From Phytopythium helicoides (lineage: Eukaryota; Oomycota; Peronosporomycetes; Pythiales; Pythiaceae), in the NCBI GenBank assembly GCA_024867545.1, contig JANFNE010000009.1:458501-522500 (forward strand): a stretch of 64,000 nucleotides of DNA, written 5' to 3'. Positions 12,901 to 22,991 of the stretch are shown here, in pieces (the first letter of the stretch is position 1; each line of letters starts with the position of its first letter). The notes under the pieces were generated by a model that had not been told where the DNA came from, did no database searches, and worked only from the letters and a program-made list of their open reading frames with translations. The translations under genes were made by a program, and so were the position numbers.

Positions 12901-14246
12901 TCCCGATCCTTCTCCCAGCTGAGGAGTGCCTGGAGAAACACGAACCCAGCGCTGGCACCGATCGACTCTTGAATTACGCTCAGAAACTCCATTTGTTGGG
13001 CTGCGTCATCAAGCTGGCCGAGTTTAATTTGGCAGTAGATAAGCCCGTGCAGCGCAACTTCATTCGACTCATCGAGTTTGAGCGCTTCCTTGTAGGACTC
13101 CATTGCTTCTGGAAAATCTTCAAGTAATCCTCGCTGATAGCCTCTCTCAGCTCGAAGCGCGCCGTTATCAGGCTGTAGTTGAACTGCGTGCTCGATAAGC
13201 GATAGATTGCACTGAATGACTTCATGGTTTCCGTCAGAAAGACGTGCGTTGCAGCGCGATATCTTGAGAAACAATGCCGCATTTGATGGCTCAGCGCTCT
13301 TCAGCGCCTCAAACAAATCGCGAATCGTTTGTGCCGCATCTTTCGCTCTCCCTTCCCTTGAGAGAAGTGACAGCACTTCGATGCACAGTGCCTCAATGTC
13401 ACGCGGGTTGTCGCCAAGAGCACGCTCAACTGCGTCCATGCACTGGTCCCAGTTGCCCATCTTGAGCAGCACAAGCGCTTTTTCGCTCACACCGTGCTTG
13501 AACCATGGGAAGGTCACAATGAGCTCATCGAGGCACTGTAGTGCTGACTCGTACGCCTTCTTTCCATCGTGAAATTTCGCCAGACCAAGCAGAAGCTCTG
13601 GGTCCTTCCGACTGCACAGTGGCATTTCACGCATTAGGGACCATCTCACACCAAATCAAATTCACATTAGCACTCACTCGGGTGCCTGGTTGAAGAACTG
13701 GTTGGCGTTGTCGCGCAGCTCCGCCTCACGTTTCGTTTTAGGCTCTGTTGTGAGATCCACCCAACCTCTCAGCACGAGTGCTCGCTGCTGAAGCGTCAGG
13801 TCCACGGGCTCGCTCCCCCCTGGACGCCGCGTGGACGTGAGCTGCTCCAGCATCTTCCTCGCCTTGGCGTGCTCATTCAGGTGCCAAAAGAGCGTTGCAC
13901 AGAGCAGGCGACTGGCGTCTGGGGCGGATTCCTCGGCCATGCACACCTGCATCTCCAGCTGGGCGATCTCGTCGTGGTCCACGTGCTGGCACTGACCGTG
14001 CGCGTAGATGAGCGCGTGCAGACACGGCAGCTCGAGCTCTCGCCCCTTGCGCAGACTCTCGAGCTCGCGGATGGCCGACGAGAAGCTGCGCTCGAGCGCA
14101 ATGCCCACTGCGCGCCAGAAGAGCACGGTCGCGTCGCGGCCCTTCTTCTCGAGCAGTGACTCGCACAGCGCCTGCACATGGTCAAACCAGCCCTTGCGCA
14201 GGTAGAAGTTGGTCAGCACGCGCGCGTCCAGTGCCTGCGAGCTCAT
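9959..14246 (-). CDS. IFT139: Intraflagellar transport protein IFT139 (TTC21B)
   Basis: Five exons, 14246-13678, 13611-12567, 12498-12089, 12031-11836 and 11770-9959, join to about 1343 residues, close to animal TTC21B (about 1300). The N-terminus follows the family pattern (LTNFYLRKGWFDHV, then CLHALIYAHGQ, FWHLNEHAKARKM and the ILKMDPGH motif after the third splice). The rest is a continuous TPR array, including KALTHNKSSGKAWELLGLIMEKEQSY at the C-terminal end. IFT139 is a core IFT-A subunit needed for retrograde transport and ciliary membrane cargo. Its presence fits an organism with flagellated zoospores. The gene is complete and intact in this reading. Confidence 0.93.
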
Positions 14247-14515
14247 GCCCGGTGGTGATCCAGTCGAACGATGGGCTCGAGCTGCAGGACAGCTACAAGA
14301 TCCTTCCGATCTTTAAAGGTCGCGTCGTTTTGCGTTCCTTGGATCTCGCTTGATGAAATTGAACAGGTTGCACCTCACTTCAACTTCAGCTGACTGCTGT
14401 TGAAAGATGGACCAAGCAAATGTTGCTACTATTGATTCATTCAATTTGCGGCATCTACATGCTCGTAATGCAGCTTTATGGAGTTCGTGGCGGTGTCAGT
14501 GCCAGCTCATGAGCC
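14247..14515. other. Intergenic region upstream of IFT139
   Basis: Short interval between divergently placed neighbours: the IFT139 promoter side and the 3' end of the first temptin-like gene. I see no further gene. Confidence 0.5.
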
Positions 14516-15007
14516 TTACACGAGCGCCAGGACACCCATGAGCACGGTGGACATGGCTCCTGCGACAACGAGGGCGTAGTGGGTTGATGCGGACGCAGCT
14601 CCTGCAGTTGTAGCCAAAGAAGCGTTGCACGTGATGTTGGCCCATAGCGATTCGCTCGAGGTCTTGCTGCTGTCTGCGGGGTTGGAGACCGACGTCCACT
14701 GGGGTGTCGAGCCTTCGGTCCACTCGCAGCACGGGTCGCCGAGTTCCTGGCCGTTGGTCTGTCCGTCTCCGTCCGAGTCGGACTGGCACAGTCCAACGGT
14801 CCACACTTCTCCGGCGTCTTCAAAGTCCTTGCCAAACTGGTTGAGTGCGCTTGAGCTGCCAGTGAAGTCCGAATGTCCGACAGCCTCGACATTCGGCACG
14901 TTGTCTCCGTTCGGGACTCGGGACACGAATTGTCGCCGAGCTGAGCAGTCCGACGCAAAAGCAGCGAGGGTCGTGAAGAGAATTGTAATGGAGGTGGAGG
15001 TCTTCAT
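14516..15007 (-). CDS. Temptin-like secreted, probably GPI-anchored protein (copy 1)
   Basis: Single exon, 163 residues. There is a clear signal peptide (MKTSTSITILFTTLAAFASDCSA). The core RVPNGDNVPNVEAVGHSDFTG, then CQSDSDGDGQTNGQELGDPCCEW, matches the temptin family, originally described for a mollusc water-borne pheromone component and common as secreted proteins in oomycetes. The DSDGDGQTNGQE segment looks like a calcium-binding loop. The C-terminus ends in a hydrophobic stretch after small residues (YALVVAGAMSTVLMGVLALV), as in GPI-anchored proteins. A close paralogue lies 900 bp upstream in the same orientation, so this is a tandem duplication. The function in oomycetes is unknown; a cell-surface or adhesive role is plausible. 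Confidence 0.85.
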   Translation of the reverse strand: MKTSTSITILFTTLAAFASDCSARRQFVSRVPNGDNVPNVEAVGHSDFTGSSSALNQFGKDFEDAGEVWTVGLCQSDSDGDGQTNGQELGDPCCEWTEGSTPQWTSVSNPADSSKTSSESLWANITCNASLATTAGAASASTHYALVVAGAMSTVLMGVLALV

Positions 15008-15910
15008 CTTGTGTGGAGGCTAGGAAATTGACAAGTGAGACTGCCATAGAGTGAGCCGAGGCAGGTCGAGGGGAGTCCGTCGTAGCGGTGACGGCTGAGC
15101 TGGGACCTTTGGACTCGCCAGCCTCCGTGCGAAGCGTTGGACAGCGAGGCTTTTTTCCTTGAAATCACGATTGTACCGTCCTCATCCGACGACCGCAGAG
15201 TACGTTGAAGCCCACTGTGGCTCTGTCGTCTGTCTGGACTCCAGACAACCGGTATGGAGTCGGGCGAGCCTTCGCTGGAGACGGGCGTCTCGCACCATAC
15301 GACTCCACTCTCTAGCACTACCGTACAGCACCGCACTTGATTGATCACGGCTGCTTTGTAATATCTTGTGTTTGCACGACACCTTGCGCATCCCTCGGCC
15401 TCTCCATGTGGCCGGAGCACGCACAGTGTGGCGGCGCATCTTTGTCTCGAGCAAGCCTCGAACCTCCAGAACGCCACTGGTGTCCGACGCCGCCGCATCG
15501 TAAAGAAAGTGGATGCGAACTTCGCAGCGAAGAGCTGCCAACCCAGATCGGCTTGTTGGTGATCGACTGGTTGAGAGGGTGCTGCTTTGTGTCCTACGCG
15601 CGGATGCGTCACCCCCATCTTCATATCTAGTCGTCATCGTGGATGGGATCGTGTCCAGGTTGGTGTGAAAAGTTTCACGAACGGTGTCGAGCAGCAGCAA
15701 GCCATCTATCTGCTTACGGTACAAATAGCAACAACAAGGATTGCGCTGTTCGGTTGGTGGCCATGCTCAACGGATCCATCGCAAGTGAGATTCACAACAG
15801 CAAAAGTGGCCTCGCCTCTACGATGTACTTGCACTTTTGAATGTAGGATTATTGGCAGCTCAGCGAGCAGTCTACAGTAGGAATTTGTCGTCATCATCAT
15901 CAGGTTGATC
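15008..15910. other. Intergenic region between the temptin-like paralogues
   Basis: About 900 bp. Overlapping minus-strand ORFs of 206 and 180 codons (15004-15624, 15182-15724) and a few plus-strand ORFs occur, but their proteins are Arg/Ser-rich without domains and their codon use looks random. I see no supported gene. Confidence 0.45.
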
Positions 15911-16393
15911 TCAAACCATCCCAAAGATCCCAACGAGTGCTGTGGAGACCGCACCAGCAATCACGAGAGAGCTTCGTCCGTACGCCGACGGAGACGCTGA
16001 CGTCGACGTGAAGTTGCACGTGATGTTGGCCCACAGCGTCGCGCTCGAGGTCTTGCTGGCGTCCGACGGGTGCGACACGGCCGTCCAGCGAGGCGTGGCG
16101 CCGATCGACCACTCGCAGCACGGGTCGCCAAGCTCTTGGCCGTTCGTCTGTCCGTCTCCGTCCGAGTCGGTCTGGCAGAGCTTGACTGTCCACTTGTTGC
16201 CGGCGTCCGAGTAGTCGCGGCCGAACTGGTTGAGCGCGCCGGACCTGCCCGTGTTGTCCGAGTGCCCGATGGCAGGCACATTCAGCACATTCGCGCCGTT
16301 CGGGACGCGAGCCACGTCCTGCTGACGAGCGCTGCAGTCGGCGGCGAAGAGCGCCACGCACACGACAATGGGGAGACCACCCGAGAGCTTCAT
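15911..16393 (-). CDS. Temptin-like secreted, probably GPI-anchored protein (copy 2)
   Basis: Single exon, 160 residues, with signal peptide (MKLSGGLPIVVCVALFAADCSA). The core is nearly the same as copy 1: RVPNGANVLNVPAIGHSDNTG and CQTDSDGDGQTNGQELGDPCCEW, then DASKTSSATLWANITCN with an N-glycosylation sequon. It ends in a hydrophobic GPI-type tail (SSLVIAGAVSTALVGIFGMV). It differs from copy 1 mainly in the signal peptide, the stalk before the tail and scattered substitutions, so the duplication is not very recent. Extracellular, wall- or membrane-attached location expected; the role is not known. Confidence 0.85.
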   Translation of the reverse strand: MKLSGGLPIVVCVALFAADCSARQQDVARVPNGANVLNVPAIGHSDNTGRSGALNQFGRDYSDAGNKWTVKLCQTDSDGDGQTNGQELGDPCCEWSIGATPRWTAVSHPSDASKTSSATLWANITCNFTSTSASPSAYGRSSLVIAGAVSTALVGIFGMV

Positions 16394-17349
16394 GCTGTGG
16401 CGAGCGATGGTTGGCGAATTTGAAAGTGAGGAGGACCACCAGTTGAGTTGAGTTGGCCTGAGCTGGCGAAGCAGCCCGGACGCTCAACGCGCTCGCGGCG
16501 TTGGACAGCAGAGTAGCGATTGTCTGCACCCGCACTGCCCTCTCCATGAGCAAGGGCAAGGATCTCCACTGCCTGCTGTCCATGTTGTCCGAATTAAGTT
16601 TAGTCGTGAATCATTCGAGTGGCGAGCAGTTCACTCGCCGCTGGACGTAAATGTGCTCGACGCAGCTAGCTGGTCAGCAGGCAAGCAGTTGAAGCGTACC
16701 CGTACGATTGATACATCGATCAATTTCCGCAGGTTCAGTATCGGTTTTTAGAGTGGAAACATATTTTCCCCTACAAAAGTTACCTGTACCATATATTTTC
16801 CTGCGAAAGCACCGGTGTCTTGGTCCGGTCACTTTTGCTGCAACTCAAGCAGCGCGTTGTCTGGTGCGGTGCTGTTGTTGTTGTTGCTGCTGAATTGAAT
16901 GGGGCTGTTTCAGTGTGTGCCTCTCGGCGTTGAGAGGAGTGTAGGAGGCCTAGTGGAGCCCGATAGGATCGACTCCACACACTCGTTCATTTTCCCCAAC
17001 TTACTCTCTCTTGTTATAACACTGAGCAACGAGTGGCTGTGTCACTCGAGTCTAAAGTTTCTCCAGGAAAGTACGTTCGAGTTTGTGCAGGGTGAAACAA
17101 TTGCGCTGGTGCAGGCTGCACATGAAAGTCACTTGGTGCAGTGCTCCGCTGTGACTCTGAGTTTCACGCCACTTGAGAAATCGCAAACCGATGACAGACA
17201 ATTTAAGCGTGTATGCCAAGCTTGCGTTTCTGGCAGTATATCTCCAAACCCGAACGCTTTTCACCTCTGACAATGTCGGCCATGTCATGATGACTATTAT
17301 ACAATCTTCCCAATTGCGGCGTTCGTCCCGCCCCACGTGTACTTTCAGC
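16394..17349. other. Intergenic region
   Basis: About 950 bp with only short ORFs. A (GTT)n/(GCT)n microsatellite lies near 16870-16890. An Inr-like TTCATTTTCC occurs at about 16988 with no gene behind it. Nothing else supported. Confidence 0.45.
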
Positions 17350-18190
17350 CTAGAAAGTAGCAGCTCCGCCGGCGTGAGCTGCTCGCTGTCGCGGCTGGTA
17401 TGCACCATACACGAGTCCTGGGAGGAGAAACCCTGAGATCAACAACGCACTCTTCCACCCACCGGCAGCGAATGCTGACACGATGATGTAGCCGAAGACA
17501 GCAGCAGGCACAATCGAAATCGCAAAGACTCCTACAAAGCCACCGGGAACTTTAGCTGGTCGTGAAATGAACGGGAGAGCGAGTCGGAGCTGAACGTTGC
17601 TCCCGAGAATCAACAGCGCCACAAGACTAGCGAACGCATTGGTCACAGGCAGCAGGATATCAAAATTGACTCCAGTCAGCGCCAGCGTTGGCACAAGTGT
17701 CACGAGTACGCCCAAGTGTGGACTGCCCACCGATCGTTGCGCTTACCAAAGACACGAGGAAGTAGGCAATACTCGGCCATCCCGGCAGTCTCAAGAGACT
17801 TGCAGTACAGATTGGAGATGTAGAGCCCTGCAGTCGTCGCAATGGTTGAAATTACCATAAGTACACGCAGCACGTCGCCACCAAGAGCTTGGGCAGCGAT
17901 AACGTACACTCCACGACCAAAAAGCTGCCAGTCGAGTGCGTTGGTTGCTGTCGTAGCCAAGATTGGAAGTACAATGTCAGGATGATCAGTGCAGCGATGG
18001 CTGGAATGACTCGTGTGTACACTCGTGCTGGGTTGGCCACTTGCCCAGCGAAGACAGAGGCCATGTGGATGCCGTCAAAGTTCCAGAAAAGCGTATTGAG
18101 CAGCGAATCCCAGTCTAGCTCACTGCTTTCTTCGTTGTCATTTCGTGGGCTGGGGTCACTGAGAACCTCCCAATATGTCGAGTGAGGAGG
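17350..18190 (-). pseudogene. Truncated, frameshifted LAT/PUT-type amino acid or polyamine transporter
   Basis: The minus strand carries three ORF pieces that together follow the C-terminal half of APC-superfamily LAT/polyamine-uptake transporters. They are, in order, SLLNTLFWNFDGIHMASVFAG and QVANPARVYTRVIPA; then ALDWQLFGRGVYVIAAQALGG..LYCKSLETAGMAEYCLLPRVFGKR; then HLGVLVTLVPTLALTGVNF to the last membrane helices and a stop at 17350. The pieces lie in different frames. One shift is at about 17965, where one base seems missing, and another at about 17735. No stretch there is long enough for an intron. The part before about 18190, which should encode the first five or so helices (about 190 residues), is absent. 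Two breaks plus the truncation argue for a pseudogene; sequencing error could explain the shifts but not the missing N-terminus. Confidence 0.75.
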
Positions 18191-18428
18191 CGATTAGAAG
18201 CTCAGTAAGTTCATGATATCCAGCAGTTGGGGAGGAGAAAATGACGGGAAATCTATAGCTAGTGTTGAGTCATGTGGGGGTTCTGGGTTATTTTCGTTGA
18301 TCAGTCTCGGCATGCGATGGCGTTGGCTCAGAGTGTCTGTGGGATTCGATTCTAGTGTCGGACAAAATGGACACACACGACCTGTAGCCAGCGAAGGAAT
18401 TGCAGATGGAATTGTTCGAGCAGACGAA

Positions 18429-19821
18429 TCAACCAACTGCAGGGACCATTGACGAAAAGCTACTCCACTGCGCATCGGTGTCTTCGTGCTTCCATCTTAG
18501 ACAGAAACAAAATGTCTCCGGATCCTTCACATGAACAAACGTCTTCATCACGAGCGGATCATCCGTCTGAGTTGCTCCTTCTTTCAAACGACTGAAAACA
18601 CGATCTTTGCCGTTTGTATCCAAAACCTTCACGAAAACCTCGACCTAGGCACGCAAATATCAGCAAATTTGCCACCACACAATACCACTATACGCGTACT
18701 TTGTATCTGTCGTTGATCGATTGATTCTTCTCCACAGCGCCAGGAGTCATACTCACGATTGGAATCTGGTAGCTCAGACCGTCGTAGAAACCATGCATCT
18801 CGCGAGAGAGCGCCAGCCGATTATTTGGATCACGGTTATACTTGCCGTATTCTCGTTTGTCATCATTGCTTTTCTTTTTTGACACCAAATGACAACTCTC
18901 CGCCTTGCCTTATGGCAGGAAGTATCGCTCATGCTCGATCCGTTGATAGCGAAACTCTTCAGTCGAGGAATCCACAATCGTCACATTGCTTGATGCCAAC
19001 GATATGGATGACATCGTATCTTGGGGACTCAGATTATTGTGGCTCATAATCATCGTAATAGATGCGCCGTAGAGAACTCGGCGATCCTTCATGTTGATCA
19101 ACAGTCGTCACCACCACTTGGCCATAAAGCGGGGACCCAATTGTCAGTTTTTCATCGCGCAGCGCGTTCTCAAATTGCAGTGCATTATCTTCTACAATTG
19201 GAACACAGTTAGCCGACGCAAGCAGCATTATCACACAGCGACGACGCAAAACAAACCTGTCTTGAAGAGAACATGGACACGCAACGTCTTATCATCATAC
19301 CAAAAAGCGCGATCATTGTCATCCGAGCGATGCGCAGGATCGTAGTATCCAAGGTACAATCCAGCCAATCGATACAGCCGGCAGCGAACTCCTTTCGTGT
19401 TGAGAGCATTCGCAATCGATCCACGCACCAGCCATAAACCAGTTTGCTGCATTGATGGCACCCCGAATGCCGATGGCAACTCCACCAGCACGTGAATGTC
19501 TCGACTTCTTGGTTTGAAGTTCGTGCGGAAGTATTCCTCGTCATCAAGCGTCGCAGCTTCATCTAGTAGCAGTTCCTCTTGCATGAGGCTCTTGATACCA
19601 TTCGGAATCTCTCCTTTCTTAAGGGCCATGATCTCAGCGTCTCGCGAGTTCAGCCACATGTCACCCTCCCGCGCGAGGTACAGCTTCAGCCTGCTCGCAG
19701 GAAAATCGTACTCCTCCTTCTCCTTGATCTTGTCCTTCAGATCACCGACCATCTCGCTGAGCTCAATGCTCACATGGAAGACACTCCCGACGCCAACCAC
19801 CGCGCAGACGAGCTTCACCAT
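18429..19821 (-). pseudogene. Crinkler (CRN) effector gene with HNH-like C-terminus, broken
   Basis: The first exon (19821-19257) has the typical CRN N-terminal ubiquitin-like/DWL layout: MVKLVCAVVGVG, then the LKLYLAR motif (the Pythium-type version of LFLAK), and HVLVELP closing the N-terminal region. There is no signal peptide, as in many CRNs. An intron (19192-19256) leads to a second exon (EDNALQFENAL..YYDDY). About 19045 the frame shifts by one base and an in-frame stop follows near 18910 (after RYFLP). Beyond these breaks the same protein family continues: SCHLVSKK, DPNNRLALS and MHGFYDG, a pattern resembling an HNH nuclease core, then a final exon to a stop at 18429. CRNs are host-delivered effectors; the C-terminus carries the activity. 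As read, only the N-terminal part could be made. Confidence 0.8.
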
Positions 19822-20109
19822 CCTGTCTCTTTTTGTGGGTCCTTCTCTGAGCAATCTTTCTTGCAATTCTATTGGGCGCTGTCGCCTTTGGCTCCTAGTG
19901 GTCAGGGTACCTGACATGTTCCTTGACAATGTGAGGCTCGACCGAAGTTGAACGGAAGCTTGTGTCGTGGTGAAGTTAGGTGGATTGAGGTCACACTAAG
20001 CAACTGAGCGTGTGGGTGGCGTGGTTGTTACGAGATGCACGAAAGTGTCCAGAAGCGCTGAAGTGGTATTCGCATCATTTAGAGCGTCGGCAGCGACGCG
20101 CCATTGCAT

Positions 20110-21740
20110 GGAGAATTGTTCGGCAACGCAATGTTGGTGCAGTTGGCAATGACTCTCAGTGCCTGCAGCGTGCAGGGCGTAGTCTGCGATGTGACGGTGA
20201 ATAGTGGGTCGTCAGCGACTCGATTGGTGGCTCTGTTGCAGTGGCGAGTGGCGGTGAATTTGTCGACGAGCAGAAAGCCAATTCCAAAGTGACTGTGACC
20301 AGCGGCGACTGTGACGTGTCGAGCGGGTCCGTGAGGACTGGAAACGGATCGTCAAAGTCGTCAGTTGCCGGCAAAATCGAGGTCATGGGTGGATCTTCCG
20401 TGAGCAGCAGCGTGAACATCTTGAGCGGTGCGAGCAAGTCGACGAGAAGCGGCGCAGTGAGAGTGTGTTCAACCGTAGTGACGGGCGCGATGGAGAGCGC
20501 AGTCGCGCAATCTCGTCGTGTGCGTCCACGACTGCATCTGACGGCGTGATGAGCATGTATGGGGGCTCTGGCGGTCTGTCAGGAAGAAAACGAGACTTTC
20601 TCTCCGGCGACGCGAGCTCTGCGTCTGTAGGTATCTGGTGGCGTTGGATCGGTCGGCAGTGACGTGAGTGCGTCGGCTCTTCGCCTGCTGGCGCCACGAT
20701 GCGTGTGTCGAGTGGCGCGACCTCGACGACGAGCGGCGGTGTGTTTGTGTCAAGCGCGACTGGCATGAGCTCTGGTGCGGTGACGCTGTCGAGTGAGTCA
20801 GCGAGCAGCATTTCTGCCGGCGACATTGTCGTGTTGGTGAGATCATCCGCTACGGACGGTGGTCGAGTAGCTGTGTCTCGTAAACTCCCTGTACACAAAC
20901 ACGTCAGGCCAAAATGACTATTAGCCAGTGTATAGTAAACTCGGACGCGTTGTCAGTGGAGTTTGAGCAGCTTTCAAGATTACGGTTTGCTATCATATCC
21001 CGCTTGAGTCCCTCTTCGAGTCCGAGCCGTTCTCCTCGTGGACTCACTGTGATTCACTCCCACTCCACACGAGCGCAATACGTCGACGCAATTGCCATCC
21101 GCACCACCTACTTATCTTCATCCCAAAGACTGCATTATGGAACCGGACGAGATGTAGATGCGTTTGAGCACTGACTTGTTTGCTGACACCCTCTAACAGT
21201 TAGCCAGTGTATAGTAGATCGCCAAATGATGTCAGTGGAGTCCACTAGTTGTGTATGGCGACGAGAGCTACCGGAGAAGCCTTGATCTCTGGAGGCGCGA
21301 GTTCTGCGAGCACGATGTCGGCGAGCTCAGTGACCAGTGACTAGCTACTTTCTATTGCTGAGTGCCATGAGGTCTGTATCACCTCAACGTCAGAAGATAG
21401 CTTGCAGTATCTTGGAGGAAGCAAGATGGTGGCGATTGGAGCTAGCAGAATGAGTAGTTGTGAGTCATCATCTGTGGTGTGGTGCGAAAGCGGTTGGAGC
21501 GGTGAATAGATGCGCCAACAGTGGCGGCACTAGAGCATCCGGTTGCATGTGTATCCTGACCAGCATCACAACAAGTTTGAACAGCGTTGTCATGAGTGCT
21601 GGCTTCGCGTGCAACGGCGGAGGTGTCGAGTTTGTGACCATTGGAAGTAGCTACAAATCGATGGGAAGTGTGATATCGACCATCTATATGCCCTCACTCG
21701 ATCGGACGAGGCTCTATTGCGATCGAATTCGCTGAGTGAT
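20110..21740 (+). pseudogene. Scrambled remnants of a Ser/Gly/Ala/Thr-rich repeat protein
   Basis: Plus-strand pieces in changing frames encode the same biased composition: VTVTSGDCDVSSGSVRTGNG, SVSSSVNILSGASKS, MYGGSGGLSGRK, VSSGATSTTSGGVFVSSATG, SSGAVTLSSESASS and ALISGGASSASTMSASS. Each ends in stops or shifts (frame changes near 20240, 20465 and after 20917). The short SG-x-hydrophobic repeats recall large repetitive surface proteins of oomycetes that probably form beta-helices. No continuous frame survives. This is a composition-based call, so another low-complexity origin is possible. Confidence 0.4.
20923..21241 (+). repeat. Pair of imperfect direct repeats (about 40 bp each)
   Basis: The sequence starting TTAGCCAGTGTATAGTA and ending TGTCAGTGGAGT occurs at about 20923-20962 and again at about 21198-21241, with divergence in the middle. 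The two copies lie about 275 bp apart inside the Ser/Gly-rich debris, consistent with a decayed tandem or segmental duplication. Confidence 0.6.
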
Positions 21741-22003
21741 CTTACACTCATCTCACCCTGTATTTGCAGCGATTCAAACCGTCTCTGAGCGTTGTCGAAG
21801 AAATGGAATCCAAACCAAAGTACGTCGATGGCATACATTGCGTTGCAGTATGTGGGAATCCAAGCAAACGATATAATCAGTGTTGGATGCTTTGTTCGCT
21901 GAAAGATCTCGTGCCGGAGAAGTACGACCGCGCCACAGCTTCAAGCGGCTCTGCATCTGGCGAGGCGGCGAGCGTGTCAGGCTGCTCTGGTAAGGAAACG
22001 TGA

Positions 22004-22442
22004 CATTATTTGACTGCGAGAACGTTGCGTCTGTCGGTAGTAGAGGGACACCGTCAATTTTTCACAGGTCATTCAACACGTAGTTCAACCGGCATGGGCC
22101 GATTGTGGCAACGCTTGAATGCATTATAGGAGGTATCTCCTCCCCCATGATGATTGTTCGTGTTGTCTCGCACATTCGAGACACCTCCAAATATTAACGT
22201 ATTTCCTCCCAGGCGGGGCGACGTGGCTCCTCCTCTCGTTTTTTCTATACCTAACGGTCGCATCAGAAATGTCCTCCTCCTTCGAACGGAACTATCTAGA
22301 ACACCACTGCGACACCCTGTAACGCCCTGCAACCACTGGTGCATCAACATGGCCGTCACCAGCAGCCAGCTCGTCATTCGGCAATCTCCAAGCTCGCAAG
22401 CACACGCGTCCATCCAGCCCCCGCGACGCGACGACCACCGAC
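22004..22442. other. Intergenic region upstream of the 22.4-kb gene
   Basis: About 440 bp with no convincing gene. The AT- and CT-rich stretch 22130-22325 ends in CGACACCCTGTAACG and looks unlike its surroundings. It could be a degraded repeat, but no paired copy or clear target-site duplication is present in the window. Confidence 0.35.
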
Positions 22443-22991
22443 ATGATGCGCACCTGCAGCTACGCGCCCGCGAGCTTCGACCGACGGCGCAGCGCCGCGC
22501 GCCAGGACTGCTTCGCGCGCGCGCGCCACGCCAAGCGCCGCCAGCGCGAGGACGACGCGCCGACGTCGAGCGACGGCCGGCGCTTCGTGCTCGACCAGTT
22601 CAAGCGCATGCGCCTCGCGTCGCCGCCCTCATCCCCCACGAGCGGCGAGGAGCGCGTGGACGCCACCGCCATGATGACGGACGACGAGCTGCGCGCGCTC
22701 GTGGCCGTGCAGCCCCACGGCTACCAGCAGCTCCACCTGGCGCCGGCCGTGCGCGACGTCGCGCCATTCCCAGCGGGCTACGGACCGCTGAACGCCGAGA
22801 CGTGCACGGCGCTCGTGGTGTTTGACCCGCGCCAGTCGCGCGCGCTCGCTTCCGGACCCAGGATAGAGCTTGTGGACAGCGACTGCGACGAAGTGGCCTC
22901 GCTGTCCTCGAGCGAGGACGAGAGCGGCTTTGTGCGCTTTGAAGAGCTGCCCAGCGACAACGACGAGCCCGTGGACATGGACATCGACTAG
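22443..22991 (+). CDS. Small hypothetical oomycete protein with acidic C-terminus
   Basis: Single exon, 182 residues, with strongly GC-biased third codon positions like the housekeeping genes here, which is the main evidence that it is real. The N-terminus is rich in Arg, Ala and Cys, a middle segment reads FVLDQFKRMRLASPPSSP, and the end is acidic (DSDCDEVASLSSSEDESGF, NDEPVDMDID). Two Met codons start it; I chose the first. KRRQRE and FKRMRLASPP could serve as nuclear-localisation or phosphorylation sites. No domain is recognised and no function is proposed. Confidence 0.7.
   Translation: MMRTCSYAPASFDRRRSAARQDCFARARHAKRRQREDDAPTSSDGRRFVLDQFKRMRLASPPSSPTSGEERVDATAMMTDDELRALVAVQPHGYQQLHLAPAVRDVAPFPAGYGPLNAETCTALVVFDPRQSRALASGPRIELVDSDCDEVASLSSSEDESGFVRFEELPSDNDEPVDMDID

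Noticed and set aside
15004..15724. Overlapping 206- and 180-codon minus ORFs between the temptin genes
   Set aside because: Random-looking composition, different frames over the same DNA, no domain.
22069..22330. Possible solo LTR ending CGACACCCTGTAACG
   Set aside because: No TG...CA ends, no target-site duplication and no second copy in the window, so nothing beyond composition supports it.
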